DNA of 64,000 bases from Streptomyces sp. S.PB5 (GTDB lineage: Bacteria; Actinomycetota; Actinomycetes; Streptomycetales; Streptomycetaceae). The translations under genes were made by a program, and so were the position numbers. The stretch covers positions 124,001 through 188,000 of the forward strand of contig NZ_JAQMWP010000012.1 of assembly GCF_030403745.1 (NCBI RefSeq), read 5' to 3'. The notes under the pieces are model-generated. The model ran no database searches and was not told where the DNA came from. It saw nothing but the letters and a program-made list of their open reading frames with translations. The stretch's first letter is position 1; each line of letters opens with the position of its first letter. Shown here in pieces: positions 15,628 to 23,231 of the stretch.

Positions 15628-16827
15628 TCATCGCGCCTCCTGACGCTTGCTGCTGACGATCCGGCCGCGCGCCTCGCCGAAGCCGATCCGGGTTCCGTCG
15701 GCGCCCGGGGCCGTGGCGGTCAGGACGATCTCGTCGCCGTCCTCCAGGAACGTGCGCTCCTGGCCGTTGACCGTGATCGGCTCCTTGCCGCCCCAGGTCA
15801 GTTCGATGAAGGCACCGCGCTGCTCCTTCTCCGGGCCGGAGACGGTGCCGGAGGCGAACAGGTCACCGGTGCGCGAGGGGGCGCCGTTGACGGTCTGGTG
15901 GGCCAGCATCTGGGCGGGGGACCAGTACATGGCGGCGTACGGCGGCCGGGAGACGACCTGGCCGTTCCATTCGACGGCCAGGTCGACATCGAGGCCCCAC
16001 GGCTGCTGCATCCGCAGATACGGCAGTACGGCCGGCTCCTGGACCGGGGTCGGTACCCGGGCGGCGTCCAGGGCGAGCAGCGGTACCACCCACGGGGAGA
16101 TCGTCGACGCGAACGACTTGCCGAGGTTCGGACCGAGGGGGACGTACTCCCAGGCCTGGATGTCGCGCGCGGACCAGTCGTTGAAGAGCACCACGCCGAA
16201 GATGTGCCGCTCCGCGTTCTCGGCACCGATGGAGTCGCCCATGGCGTTGCCGGTCCCGAGGACGAAGCCGAGCTCGGCCTCGATGTCCAGGCGGGTCGAG
16301 GGGCCGAAGACCGGTGCCGGGTCCTGGGGGCCCTTGCGCTGTCCGGCGGGCCGGATGATGTCGGTGCCCGAGACGACGACGGAGGCCGCGCGGCCGTGGT
16401 AACCGACCGGAAGGTGCTTCCAGTTCGGCATCAGCGGGTCCGGGTTGTCGGGCCGGAAGAGGCTGCCCAGGTTCGAGGCGTGGTGTTCGGAGGCGTAGAA
16501 GTCGACGTAGTCGGCGACCTCGACGGGCAGGTGCAGTGTCACCGCGCCCAGGTCGTGGACCGCCGCCGCGGGTACCTCGCCCTGGAGCCGCTGGGTGATC
16601 TGGGCCCGGACCTCGGTCCAACGGGCGTGGCCCTTGGCCATGAAGGCGTTCAGGCTCGGCCGGGCGAAGACGTCGTCGTCCAGCAGCAGGGCCAGGTCGA
16701 TGACGTGGTCGCCGTAGCGGGTCGCCACGCGGGGCTCCTGGCCGGGCGTCGAGTAGACGCCGTAGGGCAGGTTGGTCAGGCCGAACAGGGAGCCGGCCGG
16801 GACGGTCAACTGGGTGGTGCTGGTCAT
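15628..16827 (-). CDS. fahA: Fumarylacetoacetase
   Basis: A 399-residue enzyme of the FAH family at its usual long length, including the N-terminal SH3-like part. It splits fumarylacetoacetate to fumarate and acetoacetate, the last step of tyrosine degradation. Signature regions: DFYASEHHASNLGSLFR (catalytic His and metal ligand), GYHGRAASVVVSG, RLDIEAELGFVLG (acidic Mg ligands), FGVVLFNDWSARDIQAWEYV, GPNLGKSFASTISPWVV. It is third in an operon with hmgA and an unassigned gene, joined to the latter by a 4-base ATGA overlap. Confidence 0.94.
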   Translation of the reverse strand: MTSTTQLTVPAGSLFGLTNLPYGVYSTPGQEPRVATRYGDHVIDLALLLDDDVFARPSLNAFMAKGHARWTEVRAQITQRLQGEVPAAAVHDLGAVTLHLPVEVADYVDFYASEHHASNLGSLFRPDNPDPLMPNWKHLPVGYHGRAASVVVSGTDIIRPAGQRKGPQDPAPVFGPSTRLDIEAELGFVLGTGNAMGDSIGAENAERHIFGVVLFNDWSARDIQAWEYVPLGPNLGKSFASTISPWVVPLLALDAARVPTPVQEPAVLPYLRMQQPWGLDVDLAVEWNGQVVSRPPYAAMYWSPAQMLAHQTVNGAPSRTGDLFASGTVSGPEKEQRGAFIELTWGGKEPITVNGQERTFLEDGDEIVLTATAPGADGTRIGFGEARGRIVSSKRQEAR

Positions 16828-17702
16828 GCGGACACCTCGGTCAGGTCTGCGACGGTCGTTGCGGGCAGCAGGCCGAGACCGGCCGACTCGGTGGCGGGTT
16901 CGGCGATGGAGCAGGTGCCGAAGGAGCGGAACAGGTCCCGGACTTGCGGCGTGAGGGCGCGGACCCGCTCGGCGATCCGGTCGCCGTCGCGGTCGGCCAG
17001 CAGTTCGGCCAGCTCCGTCTCCTCGGCGCCTTTCAGGGCCGCGTCGGTGGCGACGAGCAGGTTGAGGAAGCCGTGCTGTTCGAACCCGGTCTCCGGGTCG
17101 GTGTTGCGCACCGCGTGATGCAGCCCCGCGGTCGCCTTGAACGGCACCCCGGCCCGCACCGCGGCCACGACGGCCGCGGCGAGTTCACGCTCGTCGGGGT
17201 AGAGCTCGGCGCGTACGCCGCCGGTGCGGAACTTGGCCAGGTACGGGGTCCCGGCGAGCTGGGCGAGCAGCGTCTCGCGCCGGTCGTCGCGCGGTACCTC
17301 GACGTAGACGGTGAGGTCGGGGTTGTCGTCGACCGCCTCGGCCAGGGCGGGTACGACGGCGTCGGCGGCGACCCCGTCCGGTACGGCGACCTCGAGACCG
17401 ACCAGCCGTACGGCCGGGATCCGGCTCGCCGTGGCGACGGCGTCGGCGACACCGGGCAGCGCGACGGTCACCGAGAGGTCGAAGGAGCCCTCGGTCAGGC
17501 CGGCGGTCAGCTCGGCGAGCCGGTCGACGTCCTTGGCGGCCAGCACGAACGCGCCGACCAGCCCGGCGTGGGCACCCTGGGTGTGCTCCACATGGGCCCG
17601 GACCGCCTCTTCGATGGGCAGGCTGCCGGGCGGGAAGACCGCCGCGTCGTCGAACAGGCGGGCCAGGGCCGGCGGAATCTCGTGCGTCCGGCGGGCGCTC
17701 AT
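16824..17702 (-). CDS. Conserved protein of unknown function between hmgA and fahA
   Basis: A 292-residue cytosolic protein that I do not recognise as a named enzyme. It begins IPPALARLFDDAAVFPPGSLP. Alternating strands and helices (VGAFVLAAKDVDRL, LTVYVEVPRDDR, YLAKFRTGGVRAEL, PFKATAGLHHAVR, HGFLNLLVATDAAL) suggest a TIM-barrel with an invariant-looking Lys in the KATAGLHHA strand. It overlaps both hmgA (ATGA at 17699-17702) and fahA (16824-16827), so it is made in step with them. No glutathione-type maleylacetoacetate isomerase gene is seen here, so this protein is a candidate for that step or an accessory role; that is inference. Confidence 0.7.
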   Translation of the reverse strand: MSARRTHEIPPALARLFDDAAVFPPGSLPIEEAVRAHVEHTQGAHAGLVGAFVLAAKDVDRLAELTAGLTEGSFDLSVTVALPGVADAVATASRIPAVRLVGLEVAVPDGVAADAVVPALAEAVDDNPDLTVYVEVPRDDRRETLLAQLAGTPYLAKFRTGGVRAELYPDERELAAAVVAAVRAGVPFKATAGLHHAVRNTDPETGFEQHGFLNLLVATDAALKGAEETELAELLADRDGDRIAERVRALTPQVRDLFRSFGTCSIAEPATESAGLGLLPATTVADLTEVSA

Positions 17703-18880
17703 CGGTTCTGCTCCCAGGAGTAGGCGTACGTCCCGTCGTCCGTCGCGCGGGCGGCCTCGCCGAGCTGGAGCGGACGGAAGGTGTCGACCATGACGGCGAG
17801 TTCGTCGAAGAACTCCGCCCCGATCGACCGCTCCATGGCACCCGGCTGGGGGCCGTGCGGGTGGCCGCCGGGGTGGAGGGAGATCGAGCCCTGTCCGATC
17901 CCGGAGCCCTTGCGGGCCTCGTAGTCGCCGCCGCAGTAGAACATCACCTCGTCGGAGTCGACGTTGGAGTGGTAGTACGGGACGGGGACCGCCAGAGGGT
18001 GGTAGTCCACCTTGCGCGGTACGAAATTGCAGATCACGAAGTTGTGGCCCTCGAAGACCTGGTGGGCCGGCGGCGGCTGGTGGACGCGGCCGGTGAGGGG
18101 CTCGAAGTCACGGATGTTGAACGCGTACGGGTAGAGGCAGCCGTCCCAGCCGACCACGTCGAAGGGGTGGTGCGGCAGGGTGTGGACGGTCCCGACGACG
18201 CCGCCGGGGCCGCGGTGCTTGATGTACACCTCGACGTTCTCGCCCTCGACGAGCTTCGGCCCGTCCGGGAGGCGGAAGTCGCGCTCGCAGAACGGCGCGT
18301 GCTCCAGGAGCTGGCCGTGCTTGGACAGATAGCGCCGCGCGGGCCCGATGTGCGAGTTCGCCTCGATCGCATAGATCCGTACCGTGCCGTCCGGCACGAT
18401 CCGGTACGTGGTTGCCCGCGGGACGATCACATAGTCCCCGTCGCCCACGTCGAGGTCGCCGAAGACCGTCTCGACACGGGCGCGCCCGTCCTCGACGTAG
18501 AGACACTCGTCGCCGGTCGCGTTGCGGTAGTAGGGGCTGACCGCGTCGGCCACGGCGTACGCCAGTCGTACGTCCTCGTTGCCCAGCAGCAGTCGGCGGC
18601 CCGTCACCGCGTCGATGCCGGACTCACCGTCCGCGAACAGCTTGTGCGTGGAGAGGTGGCGGGGGATGAGGGGGTGGTTGGGCACCAGGGACTGGTCTGC
18701 GAGGTCCCACACCCGGTACTCCCGCACCGCCGACGGAATGTGGCGGTGGTAGAGCAGCGAGGAGTCCGAGGAGAACCCCTCCTCGCCCATGAGCTCCTCG
18801 TAGTAGAGGTTCCCGTCCGCGTCCCGGTGTTGGGTGTGACGCTTCGGCGGAACCGCGCCCGACCGGTGGTAGTACGGCAT
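17699..18880 (-). CDS. hmgA: Homogentisate 1,2-dioxygenase
   Basis: A 393-residue cupin-type Fe(II) dioxygenase that opens homogentisate to maleylacetoacetate. The metal-site regions are visible: YYHSNVDSDEVMFYCGGDYE (His and Glu ligands) and LHPGGHPHGPQPGAMERS (second His). Also present are MGEEGFSSDSSLLYHRHIP and VVGWDGCLYPYAFNIRDFE. It is shorter than the ~440-residue proteobacterial form, as is usual for actinobacterial members. ATG 18880 follows GAGGAGAG; the frame stays open upstream to 18952 but that part looks non-coding. Divergent from the IclR gene across a palindromic operator. Confidence 0.92.
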   Translation of the reverse strand: MPYYHRSGAVPPKRHTQHRDADGNLYYEELMGEEGFSSDSSLLYHRHIPSAVREYRVWDLADQSLVPNHPLIPRHLSTHKLFADGESGIDAVTGRRLLLGNEDVRLAYAVADAVSPYYRNATGDECLYVEDGRARVETVFGDLDVGDGDYVIVPRATTYRIVPDGTVRIYAIEANSHIGPARRYLSKHGQLLEHAPFCERDFRLPDGPKLVEGENVEVYIKHRGPGGVVGTVHTLPHHPFDVVGWDGCLYPYAFNIRDFEPLTGRVHQPPPAHQVFEGHNFVICNFVPRKVDYHPLAVPVPYYHSNVDSDEVMFYCGGDYEARKGSGIGQGSISLHPGGHPHGPQPGAMERSIGAEFFDELAVMVDTFRPLQLGEAARATDDGTYAYSWEQNR

Positions 18881-18934
18881 GTCTCTCCTCGGGCTCCGGC
18901 TCGGGCTCGCGGTCCCGGTACCGCGTCGCGATTT

Positions 18935-18963
18935 TGTGCGCTCAGCGCACATTTTTGTGCGCT
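18935..18963. promoter_or_regulatory. IclR-type operator: palindrome plus a third half-site
   Basis: TGTGCGCT (18935-18942), one centre base, AGCGCACA (18944-18951), then a third TGTGCGCT (18956-18963) exactly 21 bp, two helical turns, after the first. It lies between divergent hmgA and the IclR regulator, the usual place for an autoregulated catabolic switch. Confidence 0.65.
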
Positions 18964-19124
18964 GGTCATCACGAGCTCAAATTAGGTCGCGGCGTCTTCA
19001 CCGTCAAGGCCGGACGGGCGAGGCCGACGGCAGCGGGCTACCAGTGGGTGTCCTAACGTGGCGTCCGAAGAGGATCTGGCACTTCCGCGGGTGTCGAGCG
19101 CAGCCGCAGGATCAGGAGATGTTG

Positions 19125-19796
19125 ATGGCCACGCTGCAAGGCCTGGACCGCGGCCTTCGGGCTCTGGACTTGATCTCTCTGACGGGGGACGGCCTGACGG
19201 TGGCGGATCTGGCGGCGCAGCTGGAGATCGACCGGGCCGTCGCGTACCGGATCGTCCAGACGCTGGAGGAGCATGCGCTGGTCTCCCGGCAGGGCAAGCG
19301 GGTGCGGCTCGGTGCCGGCGCCGCGACCCTCGCCGGTCGTTTCCGGCATCAGCTGGTGGTGGCGGCCCAGCCGGTTCTGCAGGAACTCGCCGACGACACC
19401 GGCACATCCGCCTTCCTGACGGTGGCGCACGGTGCCCGCGAGTGCGTTCCCGTGGCAGGGGCGCAGCCGACGGTTCAGGACGGCCCGGTGCAGGTGGGCT
19501 ACCGCATCGGAGGGCGGCATCCGTTGGAGAAGGGGGCGAACGGTGTCGCCATCCTCGCGCTCCAGCCGCCTTCGCCGGACGACTCCGAGGAGGTCGTGCG
19601 GTCGCGGGAGCTGGGCTACAGCGTCACCTCGGGACAGCTCCAGCAGGGCGCCACGGGGATCGCGGTGGGGTTCGGGGTGCCGGGCGCGGTGGGTGCCTCG
19701 ATCGGCGTGGTCGCGATGCACGACTTCGACATCGAGGCCGTCGCCGCCCGGGTGAGGCTGGCTGCCTCCCGACTGGAGGAGCTCGGCAACACGTGA
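19125..19796 (+). CDS. IclR-family transcriptional regulator of tyrosine catabolism
   Basis: A 223-residue regulator. An N-terminal winged helix (LTVADLAAQLEIDRAVAYRI, then LVSRQGKRVRLG) is followed by the IclR ligand domain (QPVLQELADDTGTSAFLTV, ASIGVVAMHDFDIEAVAARV). It is somewhat shorter than the usual ~250 residues. ATG 19125 is chosen because AGGAG lies 6 bases upstream; ATG 19119 would touch that site. It lies between hmgA (divergent) and hpd (150 bp downstream, same strand), so it most likely senses homogentisate or a related acid and controls both. Confidence 0.85.
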   Translation: MATLQGLDRGLRALDLISLTGDGLTVADLAAQLEIDRAVAYRIVQTLEEHALVSRQGKRVRLGAGAATLAGRFRHQLVVAAQPVLQELADDTGTSAFLTVAHGARECVPVAGAQPTVQDGPVQVGYRIGGRHPLEKGANGVAILALQPPSPDDSEEVVRSRELGYSVTSGQLQQGATGIAVGFGVPGAVGASIGVVAMHDFDIEAVAARVRLAASRLEELGNT

Positions 19797-19945
19797 CAGG
19801 TGGGCAAATTGTATATGTGAAGGGTCCTCGCGGGAGACAAACTGAGCAGCTTGAACAGCCTGAAGGGCGACTCTTGCGCAGGTGAGGGAACCCGGTGTGT
19901 CCTGCCGCCACGCGTTGGAAGCACGCAGACCGAAAGGGATGGCGT

Positions 19946-21151
19946 ATGAGCATCGAGCAGACCCTCACGAGCCAGGAGCGCCTCGCCGAGCTGGACCTGC
20001 AGCAGCTCAAGCAGCTGGTCGGGCTCGTGGAGTACGACCCCGCGGGTGACCCCTTCCCGGTGACCGGGTGGGACGCGGTGGTCTGGTCGGTGGGCAACGC
20101 GACGCAGTCCGCGCTGTACTTCCAGGCGGTCTTCGGCATGGAGCTGGTGGCCTACTCCGGCCCCGAGACCGGCAACCGCGACCACCACGCGTTCGTACTG
20201 CGCTCCGGGGCGATCCGGTTCGTGCTCAAGGGCGGCGTCGACCCCGACAGCCCGCTGCTCGACCACCACCGCCGGCACGGAGACGGTGTCATCGACATCG
20301 CCCTTGAGGTGCCCGACGTGGACAAGTGCATCGAGCACGCCCGCGCCGAGGGCGCGACCGTCCTGGAGGAGCCGCACGACGTCACCGACGAGCACGGCAC
20401 GGTCCGGATCGGCGCCATCGCCACATACGGCGAGACCCGCCACACCCTGGTGGACCGCTCCCGCTACACCGGCCCGTACCTGCCCGGCTATGTCGCCCGC
20501 ACCTCCGGCTATGTGAAGCCCGAGGGCGAGCCCAAGCGCATCTTCCAGGCCCTCGACCACGTCGTGGGCAACGTGGAGCTCGGCCACATGGACGAGTGGG
20601 TCGACTTCTACAACCGCGTCCTGGGCTTCACCAACATGGCCGAGTTCATCGGCGACGACATCGCCACCGAGTACTCGGCGCTGATGAGCAAGGTCGTCGC
20701 CAGCGGCAACCACCGCGTGAAGTTCCCCCTCAACGAGCCGGCGGTCGGCAAGAAGCGCTCGCAGATCGACGAGTACCTCGACTTCTACCGCAGCCCCGGC
20801 GCCCAGCACCTCGCCCTCGCCACCAACGACATCATCAGGACCGTCGACATCCTGCGCTCCAAGGGCATCGAGTTCCTCGCGACCCCGGAGAGCTATTACA
20901 CCGACCCCGAGCTGCGCGCCCGCATCGGCAACGTCCGCGTGCCGATCGAGGAACTCGCGTCGCGCGGCATCCTCGTCGACCGCGACGAGGACGGCTACCT
21001 GCTGCAGATCTTCACCAAGCCGATCGGCGACCGGCCCACCGTCTTCTTCGAGTTCATCGAGCGCCACGGCTCGCTCGGCTTCGGCAAGGGCAACTTCCAG
21101 GCCCTGTTCGAGGCGATCGAGCGCGAGCAGGAGAAGCGCGGCAACTTCTAG
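19946..21151 (+). CDS. hpd: 4-hydroxyphenylpyruvate dioxygenase
   Basis: A 401-residue two-module vicinal-oxygen-chelate enzyme converting 4-hydroxyphenylpyruvate to homogentisate. Fe(II) ligands are seen in FQALDHVVGNVELGHM (His), SPGAQHLALATNDII (His) and TVFFEFIERHG (Glu). C-terminal GSLGFGKGNFQALFEAIERE is the characteristic lid helix. ATG 19946 follows AAAGGGA. With hmgA and fahA it covers most of the tyrosine to fumarate and acetoacetate path. A GC-rich hairpin terminator follows. Confidence 0.96.
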   Translation: MSIEQTLTSQERLAELDLQQLKQLVGLVEYDPAGDPFPVTGWDAVVWSVGNATQSALYFQAVFGMELVAYSGPETGNRDHHAFVLRSGAIRFVLKGGVDPDSPLLDHHRRHGDGVIDIALEVPDVDKCIEHARAEGATVLEEPHDVTDEHGTVRIGAIATYGETRHTLVDRSRYTGPYLPGYVARTSGYVKPEGEPKRIFQALDHVVGNVELGHMDEWVDFYNRVLGFTNMAEFIGDDIATEYSALMSKVVASGNHRVKFPLNEPAVGKKRSQIDEYLDFYRSPGAQHLALATNDIIRTVDILRSKGIEFLATPESYYTDPELRARIGNVRVPIEELASRGILVDRDEDGYLLQIFTKPIGDRPTVFFEFIERHGSLGFGKGNFQALFEAIEREQEKRGNF

Positions 21152-21166
21152 GAGCCGGCCGGGCTG

Positions 21167-21228
21167 GCACGACGGGGCGGGGCCCCGCGGGCACCGTTCC
21201 CCGGGGGAAGCGGGGTCCCGGGTCGTGC
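21167..21228. terminator. Bidirectional hairpin terminator between hpd and the GH27 gene
   Basis: Outer arms GCACGAC (21167-21173) and GTCGTGC (21222-21228) enclose an inner stem of GGGGCCCCGC with GCGGGGTCCC (one G-T) and a loop that itself contains TTCCCCGGGGGAA. Placed between two convergent genes. The remainder of 21152-21415 holds no gene that I can support. Confidence 0.6.
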
Positions 21229-21415
21229 GCGCAGTGAAGGTGGACGGAACGGAGATCCTGGGGGATCGGTGTGACCCTCACCCGACTCGGCCGCTCCCGC
21301 GGACACCACCTTCCGTTGGATGAGGGCAGCCCCCGCAGCGCGGCACGCTGCAGTGGGGCTACCCCTTCCCGTCGGAGGTCTCCCTGCCGCAAGTGTCCCC
21401 GCTAACCAGGGACTG

Positions 21416-23062
21416 TTACGGCAAAGAGGTCCACTTCTGGTTGCTCTGGCCGTTGCAGGTCCACAGGACCAGCCGGGTTCCGTTCGCGGTGGCGGCCCCG
21501 TTGACGTCGAGGCACAGACCGGCGTTGACGTTGCGGATCGAGCCGTCGGCCTGTGCGGTCCACTTCTGGTTGTTCTGGCCGTTGCAGGGCCAGATGATGA
21601 CCTGTGTGCCGTTGGCGGTGCCCTGGTTGTTGGCGTCCAGGCACTTGTCGCCGAAGACGCGGATCTCGCCCCCGGCCCAGGTGGTCCAGAGCTGGTTGGC
21701 TGCGGTGTGGCAGTCCCAGATCAGCGTCGCCGTCCCGGCCGCGGTGCTGCCGCCGTCCACATCCAGACAGCGGCCGGATCCGGTACCGCGCAGGCGTGCC
21801 GTGGTGGAGGACAGGGGGCTGCCGCCGCTCATCTTGAACACGGCGACACCGTGCGCCGGGACGCTCGCCGAGATCTGGCCGGAGGTGCTCGACGTGCCGC
21901 CGGTCCACAGGTCGGTGAGGGTGAACGATCCGCCGGTGAGGCCGACCTGCGCGGCGTTGGTGGTGATCGTCGCGGTGCTGTCGCCCCGGTTGAACAGGCC
22001 GACGGCGACCGAGCCGTCGGACAGGCGCTTGGCGAAGACCTCGGTGGCGCCGTCGTCGCGCACCCGGCGTCCGCCCGCGCCCAGCGTGTCCTGGTTGACC
22101 GCCAGCAGGCGCGGGTTGCGCAGGATCGCGCTGACGTCGGCGGACATGGTGCGGATGTCGTTGCCGGCCATGAGGGGAGCCGAGAGCAGCGACCACAGGG
22201 CGAAGTGGGAGCGGGCCTCGGTCAGCGACAGACCGGGACGCCCGACGACGAGCATGTCGGGGTCGTTCCAGTGGCCCGGGCCCGACTGCGCGGCGAGTGG
22301 TGCGGTGATGTCCAGGACGTTGCCGACGCCCATCGGGTAGCTGTTGGTGTTGCCGTTCTGCCAGATGTCGAGCAGGTCCTCGGTCGTCCGCCACAGGTCG
22401 GCGACCTCGCCCCAGTTGTAGGAGGCGCCGGTGGGGGCGTGGAAGCTGTTGGGGTTGATGCTGTAGACGATCGGACGCCCGGTGGCGCGCAGGGCGTCGC
22501 GCATGGTGGTGAACTGCGCGATCTGCTCGCTGAGGGTGCCGTTGCCGGAACACCAGTCGTACTTGAGGTAGTCCACGCCCCATGAGGCGAACGAGGCCGC
22601 GTCCTGCGCCTCGTGCCCCTTGCTTCCGGTGGAGCCGGGGTAGGTGCCCACGCCCTGGGCGCATGTCTTCTCGTTGGGCGCCTGGTAGATGCCGAACTTC
22701 AGGCCCTTGCCGTGGATGTAGTCGCCCAGTGCCTTCATGCCGCTGGGGAACTTGGTCGGGTTGGCCCGGAGGTTGCCCGCGCTGTCACGCTGCGGGTCGA
22801 ACCAGCAGTCGTCGACGACGACGTACTGGTAGCCGGCGTCCTTCATACCGGAGGACACCATCGCGTCGGCGGCCTCGCGTACCTGCGCCTCGGTGATGCC
22901 GCAGCCGAAGCTGTTCCAGCTGTTCCAGCCCAGGGGCGGGGTGAGGGCCGGGCTGCCCGGTGCGGCCTCGGCGGCCGTACCGGCGGAGGCGGTGACGCAG
23001 GCGGTGAGCGTCAGCGCGGTGGCTGTGAGGAGGCGTAGCAGTCGTGCGTGCAGGGGTGCCAT
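21416..23062 (-). CDS. Secreted GH27 alpha-galactosidase with ricin-type (CBM13) lectin domain
   Basis: A 548-residue exoenzyme. A Sec signal peptide (RLLRLLTATALTLTACVTAS) leads to a GH27 barrel at about residues 40-330: PPLGWNSWNSFGCGI, YQYVVVDDCWFD, nucleophile Asp in DYLKYDWCSG, acid/base region GHWNDPDMLVVG. A short beta domain is followed from ~residue 420 by a beta-trefoil with QLWTTW, NQKWTAQ and NQKWTSLP repeats typical of CBM13. It releases terminal alpha-galactose (or beta-arabinopyranose) from plant polymers. ATG 23062 has AAAGGA upstream. It lies 170 bp behind the GH127 gene, with which it may share a transcript. Confidence 0.92.
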   Translation of the reverse strand: MAPLHARLLRLLTATALTLTACVTASAGTAAEAAPGSPALTPPLGWNSWNSFGCGITEAQVREAADAMVSSGMKDAGYQYVVVDDCWFDPQRDSAGNLRANPTKFPSGMKALGDYIHGKGLKFGIYQAPNEKTCAQGVGTYPGSTGSKGHEAQDAASFASWGVDYLKYDWCSGNGTLSEQIAQFTTMRDALRATGRPIVYSINPNSFHAPTGASYNWGEVADLWRTTEDLLDIWQNGNTNSYPMGVGNVLDITAPLAAQSGPGHWNDPDMLVVGRPGLSLTEARSHFALWSLLSAPLMAGNDIRTMSADVSAILRNPRLLAVNQDTLGAGGRRVRDDGATEVFAKRLSDGSVAVGLFNRGDSTATITTNAAQVGLTGGSFTLTDLWTGGTSSTSGQISASVPAHGVAVFKMSGGSPLSSTTARLRGTGSGRCLDVDGGSTAAGTATLIWDCHTAANQLWTTWAGGEIRVFGDKCLDANNQGTANGTQVIIWPCNGQNNQKWTAQADGSIRNVNAGLCLDVNGAATANGTRLVLWTCNGQSNQKWTSLP

Positions 23063-23231
23063 GAGGGGGTCCTTTCTGGCCCGCAAGCGGCTTCCGCTGT
23101 ACGGGCGTTGGGGGCATGGTCACGAGCTCGGGACGACGCGTCCGGTCAGCGCTGCAGGGGGAGCAGGTCCGGCCGGTACGGCAGCTTCAGGTGGTGGGGG
23201 TGTTCACGCCGGGGTCCCTGCCCTGGCGGAC

